Shown piece after piece: positions 8,881 to 16,528 of a DNA stretch of 53,573 nucleotides. The position numbers were made by a program, and so were the translations under genes. The notes under the pieces are model-generated. The model made no database searches. It worked only from the letters and a program-made list of their open reading frames with translations, and had not been told where the DNA came from. The stretch covers positions 1 to 53,573 of the forward strand of contig NZ_CANMNP010000024.1 of the NCBI RefSeq assembly GCF_947499295.1, given 5' to 3'. Numbering within the stretch: position 1 is the stretch's first letter; every line of letters starts with the position of its first letter. This DNA comes from an uncultured Roseibium sp. (GTDB lineage: Bacteria > Pseudomonadota > Alphaproteobacteria > Rhizobiales > Stappiaceae).

Positions 8881-10224
8881 CTAGCCCTCCTTCTCAATTT
8901 TCGTGAGGCAGTCGCGCAAGGCAATGCCATATTCATATTTCGCTGGACAGGCAAATCCCACAAGTCCCAGGTCTTCCTCATCCAGCTCCAGTGCGCCAAG
9001 CGCCTGGGCCTGATCAGTGTCCATCACAAGCAGCGCGCGCAGCAACTGTGTCGGCAGGAAATCTTGCGGCATCAGCTCTTCGAACGTGCCCAGGGGCACC
9101 ATGGCCCTGCGCCCGCCGTTCAAGTTTGAAGTCAACGCATAAAGTTTCTTGGAAAAGGCAGACCCCAGAACCGGCTGTAGAGCGTATTTCGAGGGCATTG
9201 GACGGATCCAGCCCATCGGGATCTGTTTGTGGTCTTCTTCAATCAGTGTGATCTGCCGCGCGTAACGTCCCAGATACGCGCTCGGTCCTTCGCCAAGGCG
9301 ACCGCTGAGAATGGAACCCGATATGAGCCGGACCGGATCGTCTCCCGTGAGTTCATTTTCCGACAGCTCAAGCATCGAAGCGCCGGTGACAGTGCGAATC
9401 AAACGGGGATTGCTGCAACACGGACCGGATAGGGCAATGATCCTTTGCGGATCGTATTGCCCCGTTTCAAGGAGACGCCCTATGGAAATCACGTCCTGAT
9501 AGCCGATCGTCCAGACTGTTTTTTCCGATGACGGCACTTCCAGGAAGTGGATGTGCGTTCCTGCCAGTCCAGCCGGGTGAGGGCCGGAGAATCCGACGGT
9601 TTCGACCCCTGCCACATCGGTTCCAGGAACAGCGGCCCCGGTTTCGCAGCACAGATATGTGCGACCATCGCTCAGTGAAGCAACCGCCTCGAGGCCTTTT
9701 GCAAAGGCAGCGGCATGCTCAGAAAGCACCACTGCTGGATCCGGCGAGAGCGGTTCAGTATCCATTGCGTTGACAAATATTGCCGCCGGGCGTGCTTCCG
9801 GTGCCGGAATTTTTGAGTATGGTCGCGTGCGGAAGGATGTCCAAAGTCCTGAGGCGCACAGACGCTCGATGAGACCTTCACGTGTCGTGGCGTCGCCGAT
9901 ATCGGAAAAATCAACGGGTTCGGCCGCTTCGCTGTCGACTTCGATTTCGACACTGACAAGGATACGGCGAGCGCCGCGATTGACAGCCTTTACCCGACCC
10001 GATGCGGGCGAAGCGACCATCACGTCCGGTGTGTCCTTGTGGAAGAGCAGCGGTGCGCCCAATGCGACCACATCCCCTTCCTTAACAAGCAGTCTCGGCT
10101 TCAGACCAATATAGTCCGCAGCAATGACCGCGACCGTGCTTGTTTCGCGAGTTTCGCTGATCTGTTGATCCGGTGCCCCCAGCACAGGTAGATCCAGACC
10201 TTTCTTGAGCTTATAGCTTTGCAC
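8881..10224 (-). CDS. nqrA: Na+-translocating NADH:quinone reductase subunit A
   Basis: NqrA is the peripheral cytoplasmic subunit involved in ubiquinone interaction. The 447-residue protein begins QSYKLKKGLDLPVLGAPDQ and contains the barrel-sandwich segment LKPRLLVKEGDVVALGAPLLFHKD and the C-terminal VGFACPAKYEYGIALRDCL. The start is a GTG at 10224, selected by a GGAGG 8 nt upstream. An ATG five bases earlier is in another frame and opens only a five-codon ORF. It is the first gene of the nqr operon, about 170 bp from the divergent apbE start, so that interval holds the operon promoter. Confidence 0.96.
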   Translation of the reverse strand: MQSYKLKKGLDLPVLGAPDQQISETRETSTVAVIAADYIGLKPRLLVKEGDVVALGAPLLFHKDTPDVMVASPASGRVKAVNRGARRILVSVEIEVDSEAAEPVDFSDIGDATTREGLIERLCASGLWTSFRTRPYSKIPAPEARPAAIFVNAMDTEPLSPDPAVVLSEHAAAFAKGLEAVASLSDGRTYLCCETGAAVPGTDVAGVETVGFSGPHPAGLAGTHIHFLEVPSSEKTVWTIGYQDVISIGRLLETGQYDPQRIIALSGPCCSNPRLIRTVTGASMLELSENELTGDDPVRLISGSILSGRLGEGPSAYLGRYARQITLIEEDHKQIPMGWIRPMPSKYALQPVLGSAFSKKLYALTSNLNGGRRAMVPLGTFEELMPQDFLPTQLLRALLVMDTDQAQALGALELDEEDLGLVGFACPAKYEYGIALRDCLTKIEKEG

Positions 10225-10396
10225 GCATCTGGCCTCCAGAATTCGACAAAACGCGGTATCCTACGTTTTTGCGCCCGTAAAAAGGACTAATTTGCCAACT
10301 AGCTACATTTTTTTGTTGAATCGTACTCCAGAACCGATGAAAAGCGCCCATAGAACGTCGGCAAACGCCGCAAGTGACCGATCGGAGGCTGTTATC

Positions 10397-11434
10397 GTGC
10401 CAACTCACATCAAATTCTCCCGACGGGGTTTCATCCTGATGTCGCTCACTACTCTGGCCGCCTGTAAGGGCGGTGCGGATGTCATTGAGCTGACGGGATC
10501 GACAATGGGTACGAACTACTCGGTGACGGCTCTAGACCATGATCGCGCTGTCGACAAGGACGACTTGCAACGCGCAGTCGAAAACAGCCTGTTGAACGTG
10601 AACGCACAAATGTCGAACTGGGATCCCAAATCCGAGGTTTCCCGTTTCAATTCCCTGACTTCAACGCAGCCTTTGACGGTGTCGAAGGATCTGGCAATGG
10701 TCGTTCAGGCGGCCAAGGACGTCAATCAGGCGAGTGGCGGTCAATTTGACGTAACGCTGGGGCCCGTCATCGAGGCTTGGGGTTTTGGCGCTGAGGGCGG
10801 TCACAAGAACGCACAACCTGACCCGGTCAAACTTGCCAAAGCGGTTGAAGCTGCAGGCAAAAGCCAAGCGTTGCATATTGACGGAAACAAACTCAGTAAA
10901 AGCGATCCTGCCGCCCGTATCTACCTGCCTTCCATTGGCAAAGGCTATGGTGTCGACCAGATGGCGAAGGTTGTCAGGGGCTTTGGTCTAACCGACTTCA
11001 TGGTTGAAATCGGTGGCGACCTTTATGTCTCCGGTCTGAATGCGGACGGCCTGGATTGGCAAATCGGTATCGAATCACCTGATGCGCACAATCGCCAAGC
11101 CTACAGGATCGCCAGTGTTTCCAATCTTGGTATGGCGACGTCTGGCGATTACAGAAATTACTTCGAACAGGATGGCGTGCGCTATTCTCACATTCTGGAT
11201 GCGCACAGCGGTCGTCCGATTACGCACAGGACAGCCTCGGTCACGGTTCTTGCGGAAAACACCATGCTTGCCGATGCCTGGTCCACCGCTATGTTGGCAC
11301 TAGGGACCGAGCGCGGTCTTGAACTTGCAAATCAGCGTGACCTCGCCGTCATGTTCATTGATCGCGGCGGCGTAGCCGATGAGAAAAACTTCATCGCCAC
11401 CAACAGCAAGCGCTTCACAGCATTGCAGGCATAG
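10397..11434 (+). CDS. apbE: FAD:protein FMN transferase ApbE, predicted exported lipoprotein
   Basis: ApbE cuts FAD and attaches FMN by a phosphoester bond to Thr of NqrB and NqrC. The frame is open from 10292, but a GGAGG at 10384-10388 points to a GTG at 10397, giving 345 residues that begin with a compact export signal: SRRGF (twin-arginine-like), a hydrophobic stretch and the lipobox LAAC. Family motifs follow: GSTMGTNYSV, QMSNWDPKSEVSRFN, GKGYGVDQMA, FMVEIGGDLYVSG, YSHILDAHSGRP and ADAWSTAMLALG. It is divergent from nqrA and 20 bp ahead of nqrM, so the assembly factors form their own short operon. A TTG at the start of the long frame is better read as promoter sequence (weak TTGCCA at 10291). 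Confidence 0.94.
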   Translation: MPTHIKFSRRGFILMSLTTLAACKGGADVIELTGSTMGTNYSVTALDHDRAVDKDDLQRAVENSLLNVNAQMSNWDPKSEVSRFNSLTSTQPLTVSKDLAMVVQAAKDVNQASGGQFDVTLGPVIEAWGFGAEGGHKNAQPDPVKLAKAVEAAGKSQALHIDGNKLSKSDPAARIYLPSIGKGYGVDQMAKVVRGFGLTDFMVEIGGDLYVSGLNADGLDWQIGIESPDAHNRQAYRIASVSNLGMATSGDYRNYFEQDGVRYSHILDAHSGRPITHRTASVTVLAENTMLADAWSTAMLALGTERGLELANQRDLAVMFIDRGGVADEKNFIATNSKRFTALQA

Positions 11435-11454
11435 CATCTGATCGGGCCAAGACC

Positions 11455-11685
11455 TTGTTGACCTTTGTTTTAGCGTTTGTGTTGTTGATTACGGTCATGG
11501 TCGGCATGGCGATCGGCGTGATTTTCTCAGGCAAAACCATCAAAGGCAGCTGTGGTGGGCTGAATGCAATTGCCGATGCGGATCACTGCATGGTTTGCAA
11601 CAAGGAAATCGATCCGAACAGTCCGCTCAGAGACCGTCTGGCTTGCCCGAGAGCTCGCAAGATGTTGGCGAACAAGGAAGCCTGA
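11455..11685 (+). CDS. nqrM: Na+-NQR maturation factor NqrM (DUF539)
   Basis: NqrM is a small membrane-anchored protein required to deliver iron to the Cys4 site formed by NqrD and NqrE. The 76-residue product shows the family layout: one N-terminal helix (LTFVLAFVLLITVMVGMAIGV), then a Cys-rich tail with Cys at about 33, 45, 48 and 64 (GSCGG, HCMVC, LACPRA). The start is a TTG at 11455 or 11458; no ATG is available and the Shine-Dalgarno is weak. It follows apbE by 20 bp. A hairpin at 11679-11708 overlaps its stop codon. Confidence 0.92.
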   Translation: MLTFVLAFVLLITVMVGMAIGVIFSGKTIKGSCGGLNAIADADHCMVCNKEIDPNSPLRDRLACPRARKMLANKEA

Positions 11686-11708
11686 CGCGATTCCATGAGT
11701 GTCAGGCT
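11679..11708. terminator. Hairpin spanning two convergent stop codons
   Basis: AGCCTGAC (11679-11686) pairs perfectly with GTCAGGCT (11701-11708) across a 14-nt loop. The left arm contains the nqrM stop and the right arm the stop of the small minus-strand gene at 11702. There is no T-run on either side, so it is only a possible terminator or transcript-end structure. Confidence 0.4.
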
Positions 11709-11881
11709 GTTACCGGTATGAACGCCACGACCGCCAGACAAGTGGCTGCAATTAATCCGAACAACCACAGTTTCCATCGCGGTCCCTCTTTCACCCAAAC
11801 ACGGCGGTACTGGTATCCCGCGAGGCAAGCCGCCACGAAAAAAATCGTCGCGGTCATGGGTGTTAGAAACAATTCTTGCAA
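11702..11881 (-). CDS. Small predicted membrane protein (59 aa), function unknown
   Basis: This short frame on the minus strand starts with TTG at 11881, preceded by AAGGA at 9 nt spacing and an in-frame stop. An internal ATG at 11857 is the alternative start. The product has two hydrophobic segments, TATIFFVAACLAGY (about 9-22) and LWLFGLIAATCLAVVAF (about 38-54), separated by a basic, aromatic loop YRRVWVKEGPRWK. That layout predicts two membrane helices with a positively charged cytoplasmic loop. It converges on nqrM, with only 16 bp between the stops, and diverges from the CBS gene. No family is recognised. The clear ribosome site and transmembrane pattern argue that it is real, but without homologues this stays tentative. 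Confidence 0.5.
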   Translation of the reverse strand: MQELFLTPMTATIFFVAACLAGYQYRRVWVKEGPRWKLWLFGLIAATCLAVVAFIPVTA

Positions 11882-11962
11882 TTGAAGAGTTCCTTAGGCC
11901 GATTTGTTTCGGTTAGGCTGTGTCATGCGTTATTGCTGGACCCACAGGAAGGAGCCACTCTC

Positions 11963-12484
11963 ATGCCAAGCTCTTATCAGGCCCCGAGCCGAAAAGACAA
12001 GCAGCAGGCTACGACACATAGCCAGTCTTCCAGTACGAACACGACCAAGGAAACAGCGACCGTCGGCAAAATTCTTGCGTCAAAAGGCAACGACCTCCAT
12101 GCGCTTCGTCCGCAAAACACACTGCATGAAGCGGTCGAGATGTTGCGCGACAAGCGAATCGGTGCGCTGGTGGTAAAGAATTCCGAAGGCGGTCTTCAAG
12201 GTATTTTGTCCGAACGAGACATCGTTCGAAAGCTGGCCGAAACGCCGGGGCAAACCCTCGCCCAGAAAGTTGAAGATGTCATGACCACCAATGTGGAGGT
12301 CTGCCACCCTGACGATGCCCTGATAACCGTGCTGCGTAAAATGACGGAAGGACGCTTCAGGCATATGCCGGTTGTCGATGAAGGTAACCTCGTCGGTATT
12401 GTTACCATCGGTGACGTCGTCAACTACCGGCTGAACGAGCTCGAATACGAGGCACTTCAACTGAAACAACTTATCGTCGGTTAA
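11963..12484 (+). CDS. Twin CBS-domain protein with a low-complexity N-terminal tail
   Basis: The product carries two CBS motifs, which usually bind adenine nucleotides and act as energy or ionic sensors. CBS1 spans about 37-95 (VGKILASKGNDLHALRP through ILSERDIVRKL) and CBS2 about 105-165 (VEDVMTTNVEVCHPDDAL through GIVTIGDVVNYRL). The first 35 or so residues are Ser/Thr/Gln/Lys-rich and probably disordered, unlike the usual 140-residue stand-alone form. The frame is open from 11876, but AAGGAG 8 nt before the ATG at 11963 decides the start, giving 173 residues. It is monocistronic, divergent from the small membrane gene. Confidence 0.88.
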   Translation: MPSSYQAPSRKDKQQATTHSQSSSTNTTKETATVGKILASKGNDLHALRPQNTLHEAVEMLRDKRIGALVVKNSEGGLQGILSERDIVRKLAETPGQTLAQKVEDVMTTNVEVCHPDDALITVLRKMTEGRFRHMPVVDEGNLVGIVTIGDVVNYRLNELEYEALQLKQLIVG

Positions 12485-12491
12485 GAAACAA

Positions 12492-12554
12492 CGGAGGAAA
12501 CTCCGCTTTCAAAAACACCGTCAAGCTGCGGCAAAATCTGAGACAAGCCGCAGC
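12492..12554. terminator. Two hairpins between the CBS gene and the SDR gene
   Basis: CGGAG-GAAA-CTCCG (12492-12505) is a five-pair stem with a GAAA tetraloop followed by CTTTC. A second element pairs GCTGCGGC (12525-12532) with GCCGCAGC (12547-12554) over a 14-nt loop. They fill the 81-bp gap between convergent genes and are reasonable transcript ends, although neither has a long T-run. Confidence 0.5.
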
Positions 12555-12565
12555 CTGAAACTGCG

Positions 12566-13309
12566 TCAAAGTGCGAGCACACCGCCATCGACAGCAATCG
12601 CCTGACCGGTCAGATACGAATTGGCAGGCCGCAATAGCGACAGCATCGTTTCCACGATTTCTGCCGGCTCGCCAAGCCGCTTCATTGGCACGCCTGCCGC
12701 CAGAAATTCTTCGCGATCTGCAAAGCCGCTTTCGGTCATGAGCGGTGTCGGGCTGAAAAACGGACAAACAGCGTTGACGCGGACGTTGTGACGCGCGAAC
12801 TCAACCGCGGCGGTTCGCGTCAGTCCGACGACCGCATGTTTGGACGCCGCATAGGCCGAAAGTTTTGGAGCTGCGTTCAAGCCTGCGACCGAGGCCACGT
12901 TCAAGATCGCTCCCCCCTGATCAAGCATCAAGGGTATCTGGTGCTTCATTCCAAAGAACACGCCCTTGGCATTGACGGAATAACACTGGTCAAGATCGTC
13001 TTCGCTCGTTTCCAGGAGACCTTTCATGGGTGGAGCAAATCCGGCGTTGTTCACCGCAAGATCCAGACTGCCGAATGCGTCACGCGCCTTGGCACAGAGT
13101 GCCTCGACATCCGCTTCCCGCGAGACATCACAGCGTGCGAACCGAACGGCCCCGGAAAGACTTGTCGCAACAGTACGAAGACGCGCGTCCGCAATGTCTC
13201 CAAGGATCAAGTCAGCACCCTGTGCAGATAGTTTTTCAGCAAGCAGCTTGCCAAATCCGCTAGCTGCGCCGGTGATGAGTACGCTCTTTCCAGCAAACTC
13301 GGATGTCAT
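12566..13309 (-). CDS. SDR family oxidoreductase, last gene of the carnitine operon
   Basis: The 247-residue classical short-chain dehydrogenase has the cofactor motif GAASGFGK (about 14-21), NNAG (about 88-91), catalytic Ser in NVASVAG and YAASK, and a PG-like turn altered to CPFFSP. The C terminus LTGQAIAVDGG is standard. An Asp after the second strand (GDIAD) suggests NAD(H). It lies 88 bp after the fused carnitine dehydrogenase on the same strand. Two roles are plausible and not separable here: oxidising the opposite carnitine enantiomer, or interconverting acetoacetate and 3-hydroxybutyrate. Confidence 0.82.
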   Translation of the reverse strand: MTSEFAGKSVLITGAASGFGKLLAEKLSAQGADLILGDIADARLRTVATSLSGAVRFARCDVSREADVEALCAKARDAFGSLDLAVNNAGFAPPMKGLLETSEDDLDQCYSVNAKGVFFGMKHQIPLMLDQGGAILNVASVAGLNAAPKLSAYAASKHAVVGLTRTAAVEFARHNVRVNAVCPFFSPTPLMTESGFADREEFLAAGVPMKRLGEPAEIVETMLSLLRPANSYLTGQAIAVDGGVLAL

Positions 13310-13397
13310 CTGATGGTCCTGACTGTTGCGCGCCGCTCAGTCGGACAGCAGATGCATCGGATTGCAAGGATTATTCATTCAATGCCAATGAACGACG

Positions 13398-14825
13398 CTA
13401 TCCCACCTGACTTTTTTGGCCCACGTATCGGCCCGCGCCTTCCGGCAATGGCAGCTTCTCGTGATTTCCCGCAAAATTGCCGAGCCTGGAGGCGACAACC
13501 GCTTCAGGAGGGCAACTCGACCGTGAATTCAGATCAACGTGAAGCAGCAACGTTTCCATGGTCGCCGCGAGCTTGCCGTCCGCGTTTTTCAGAAAATGAA
13601 ACAATTTCATTTTCTTGCCTTCGCCCTCAAGAACCTGTGTCGTGATGATGAGGCGCTCACCCTCTTTCAGCTCGTCCAGATAGCGAAGGTGATTCTCAAC
13701 GGTAAAGTAGCTCTGCCCGGCGGCGACGTAGTCGGCGTCTGCTCCAATCAACTCCATAAAACGGTCCGTGGCTGCCGCGCCCGCTTCCAGATAGCACGCC
13801 TCGTTCATGTGACCATTGTAGTCGGTCCAGCTCTGCGGGATTTGCCGGTCACCCGTGATCGGAAGCGTTGCGGATACTGATTGCGGCAATGAGCTTTCGT
13901 GAGAAGAAATGACCCCTCCCGCACCGCTTCCGCCTTTCTTCAAGCTCCGCAGCAAACCAACGAGATTGTCGTCCCGCAGCCGCTCCAGCTCGCGGATCGA
14001 CATATGCCCGGACTGAGTGTCGGATTGGCCCGCAATCAGATCGACAAGATCCTCCGTGAATTCCGGAACATCCATCAATTTTGTCCAGGGCCACTCCAGC
14101 GCGGGTCCGAACTGAGCCATGAAATGCTTCATGCCGGCTTCTCCCCCCGCAACCCGATAGGTTTCAAAGAGCCCCATCTGTGCCCAGCGCAAGCCAAAAC
14201 CCATGCGGATGGCTTCGTCGATTTCCGCAGTTGTCGCAACGCCGTCTTTGACGAGCCAAAGACTTTCCCGCCAGACCGCCTCCAGGAGACGGTCGGCAAT
14301 ATGGGCTTCAATTTCCTTGCGAACGATCAGCGGGAACATGCCGATGTCGCGCAGGATGTTTGCCGCCCGTTCTGTTTCCGACTTCTCGCCAACGAGTTCC
14401 ACCAGCGGCAATAGGTAAACCGGATTGAACGGATGAGCGACAATTGCCCGGCCGCCATCGTGATTCAGCTCTGACGGTTTGAAGCCTGATGTGGAAGACC
14501 CGATGACCGCATCTCCTTGCGCAAGGTCAGTCAGATTTCCAAGGACCTTGTGTTTCAGCTCTAGTCGCTCCGGGACACTTTCCTGTATCCATACGGCACC
14601 TTGAACAGCGTCGACGAGATCTGCGTGAAATGTCAGTTGCCCCTCTTCAGGCAGAGATCTGTCATAAAGTGCCGGAAGACTGCGGCGGGCATTTTCGATC
14701 ACTTCGCCGATTTTGCGTTGAGCTTCCGGATCCGGGTCAAACACGGCAACGTCCCAGCCGTTGAGCAGAAAACGCGCCGCCCAACCGCCACCGATGACCC
14801 CACCTCCGACGATTGCGGCCTTCAT
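13398..14825 (-). CDS. lcdH: L-carnitine dehydrogenase fused to a betainyl-CoA thioesterase
   Basis: The 475-residue protein joins two enzymes. The first about 315 residues are a 3-hydroxyacyl-CoA dehydrogenase-like fold with the Rossmann motif GGGVIGGGWAARFLL (7-21), STSGFKPSEL and HPFNPVYLLPLVE, as in carnitine 3-dehydrogenase. It oxidises L-carnitine to 3-dehydrocarnitine with NAD. Residues about 335-455 are a hot-dog thioesterase (WTDYNGHMNEACYLEAG, FTVENHLRYLDEL), expected to release glycine betaine from betainyl-CoA. This fusion is known from rhizobial carnitine catabolism. The gene overlaps the upstream BKACE gene by 4 bp (ATGA), placing the two enzymes on either side of the cleavage step together. 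Confidence 0.92.
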   Translation of the reverse strand: MKAAIVGGGVIGGGWAARFLLNGWDVAVFDPDPEAQRKIGEVIENARRSLPALYDRSLPEEGQLTFHADLVDAVQGAVWIQESVPERLELKHKVLGNLTDLAQGDAVIGSSTSGFKPSELNHDGGRAIVAHPFNPVYLLPLVELVGEKSETERAANILRDIGMFPLIVRKEIEAHIADRLLEAVWRESLWLVKDGVATTAEIDEAIRMGFGLRWAQMGLFETYRVAGGEAGMKHFMAQFGPALEWPWTKLMDVPEFTEDLVDLIAGQSDTQSGHMSIRELERLRDDNLVGLLRSLKKGGSGAGGVISSHESSLPQSVSATLPITGDRQIPQSWTDYNGHMNEACYLEAGAAATDRFMELIGADADYVAAGQSYFTVENHLRYLDELKEGERLIITTQVLEGEGKKMKLFHFLKNADGKLAATMETLLLHVDLNSRSSCPPEAVVASRLGNFAGNHEKLPLPEGAGRYVGQKSQVG

Positions 14826-15733
14826 GCGGGAGCCCTCAGTGTCAGGTCCAATCTGCCGCGCACCTCAGAAGGCCCGATCAATCTGGCACCCATGCCTTCA
14901 ATAACGCCTGCAGCCTTTTCAACCAGTTGAGCGTTGGTTGCCAGAACTCCCTTTTCCAGAAAGAGATTATCTTCCAGTCCAACACGCACATTGCCGCCTG
15001 CGAGCACGGACGCCGCAACAAAAGGCATTTGGTCACGGCCGAGGCTGAATGCAGACCAGGACCAGTCATTTGGGATCGCGTTGACCATGGCCATGAATGT
15101 GTTCAGGTCATTGGGCGCTCCCCAGGGCACACCCATGCAAAGCTGGACCAGAGCCGGTGACGCCAGTGTTCCTTCTTCAACAAGTTGCCTGGCAAACCAC
15201 AAATGGCCCGTGTCAAAAGCTTCGATTTCGGGCTTCACACCCAATTCCGTCATCATGGAACCCATGACGCGCAGCATGCCGGGCGTGTTTGTCATGACAT
15301 AGTCGGCTTCGGCAAAGTTCATCGTGCCACAATCAAGCGTGCAGATCTCCGGCAAGCACTCCCTGATATGAGCCATCCGTTCCGTGGCCCCGATCATGTC
15401 GGATGCTTTCTCATTGACCGGAAAAGGTGCTTCGGTTGAACCGAATACAATATCGCCGCCCATGCCTGCGGTCAGGTTGAGCACGACATCCACCTCAGCT
15501 GAGCGAATGCGGTCCGTCACTTCCCGGTAAAGATCCAGCCGGCGGGAAGGTGCTCCGGTTTCCGGGTCGCGGACGTGACAATGCACGATTGCGGCCCCCG
15601 CCTTGGCGGCGTCGATCGCGCTTTCAGCAATCTGGGCAGGGCTGCGCGGGACATGAGGTGATTTGTCTTGCGTGCCGCCGGACCCGGTTACCGCGCAGGT
15701 GATGAAAACCTCGCGATTCATTTGCAATGGCAT
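14822..15733 (-). CDS. BKACE (DUF849) 3-dehydrocarnitine cleavage enzyme
   Basis: BKACE enzymes are zinc-dependent and condense a beta-keto acid with acetyl-CoA, giving acetoacetate and a new CoA thioester. The 303-residue protein has the zinc motif VHCHVRD (His51, His53), a GGT-like N-terminal strand and GLEDN near residue 258, whose Glu is the third ligand in characterised members. Next to the carnitine dehydrogenase-thioesterase the expected reaction is 3-dehydrocarnitine plus acetyl-CoA to acetoacetate plus betainyl-CoA. It sits 9 bp after the hydratase gene and overlaps lcdH by 4 bp. Substrate assignment is by context. Confidence 0.9.
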   Translation of the reverse strand: MPLQMNREVFITCAVTGSGGTQDKSPHVPRSPAQIAESAIDAAKAGAAIVHCHVRDPETGAPSRRLDLYREVTDRIRSAEVDVVLNLTAGMGGDIVFGSTEAPFPVNEKASDMIGATERMAHIRECLPEICTLDCGTMNFAEADYVMTNTPGMLRVMGSMMTELGVKPEIEAFDTGHLWFARQLVEEGTLASPALVQLCMGVPWGAPNDLNTFMAMVNAIPNDWSWSAFSLGRDQMPFVAASVLAGGNVRVGLEDNLFLEKGVLATNAQLVEKAAGVIEGMGARLIGPSEVRGRLDLTLRAPA

Positions 15734-15742
15734 CTTGATCTC

Positions 15743-16528
15743 CTATCGGCCCTTCCAGACCGGATCTCGTTTCTCGGCAAAGGCACGCGCGCCTTCCTTC
15801 TGGTCTTCCGACCGGTAAAGTGTCTCGACCGTTTCAAACTGGCTTGCGGTGATGCGGTTCAGCGCGTCCTGAAATTTCATGTCTTCCGCCTCGCGCACAA
15901 CTTCCTTGATTGCGGCGTAGACAAGGGGGGGACCGGAGGCCAGCAGTTCAGCCAGCTTCCGTGCCTCGTTCATCAGGTTTTCGGCGGGGTAGATGTGATT
16001 GATCAAGCCCCAGCGCGCCGCCTCCTCCGCATCCAACCATCGACCGGTGAACAGCATTTCCATCGCAATGTGGTAGGGGATACGTTTCGGTAATTTGATG
16101 CTGGCCGCATCTGCGACCGTACCGGAGCGGATTTCCGGCAAGGCAAAGGTTGCATGACCGGCAGCAAGGATCATGTCGGCGGAGAGAGCCAGTTCCAGAC
16201 CGCCGCCACAGCAGATACCGTTCACTGCAGCAATCACGGGCTTGTTCAAGCCGCGCAATTCCTGAAGGCCGCCGAACCCGCCCTTGCCGTAGTCGCCGTC
16301 AACAGCATCGCCATCCGCCGCTGCCTTGAGATCCCATCCCGGACAGAAGAACTTTTCGCCGGCGCCGGTGACAATGGCGACCCTTAGCTGCGGATCATCA
16401 CGAAACTCCGTGAAGACCTCGCCCATGATCCGGCTGGTGGCCAGGTCGATGGCATTTGCCTTGGGCCGGTCGAGTGTCACTTCAAGAACATGTCCGTCCC
16501 TGCGGACCTTGATCGGTTCATCGTTCAT
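15743..16528 (-). CDS. caiD: Crotonobetainyl-CoA hydratase (CaiD-like enoyl-CoA hydratase)
   Basis: The crotonase-fold protein shows the oxyanion-hole segments GAGEKFFCPGWDLKAAADGD and AAVNGICCGGGLELALSADM, followed by ALPEIRSGTVADAA with the acidic residue used for hydration. CaiD hydrates crotonobetainyl-CoA to L-carnitinyl-CoA. A GTG at 16540 is possible, but GGAG six bases before the ATG at 16528 favours the shorter 261-residue form. It overlaps the stop of the upstream CoA ligase by 11 bp. Assignment as CaiD rather than a general hydratase rests on the operon. Confidence 0.88.
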   Translation of the reverse strand: MNDEPIKVRRDGHVLEVTLDRPKANAIDLATSRIMGEVFTEFRDDPQLRVAIVTGAGEKFFCPGWDLKAAADGDAVDGDYGKGGFGGLQELRGLNKPVIAAVNGICCGGGLELALSADMILAAGHATFALPEIRSGTVADAASIKLPKRIPYHIAMEMLFTGRWLDAEEAARWGLINHIYPAENLMNEARKLAELLASGPPLVYAAIKEVVREAEDMKFQDALNRITASQFETVETLYRSEDQKEGARAFAEKRDPVWKGR

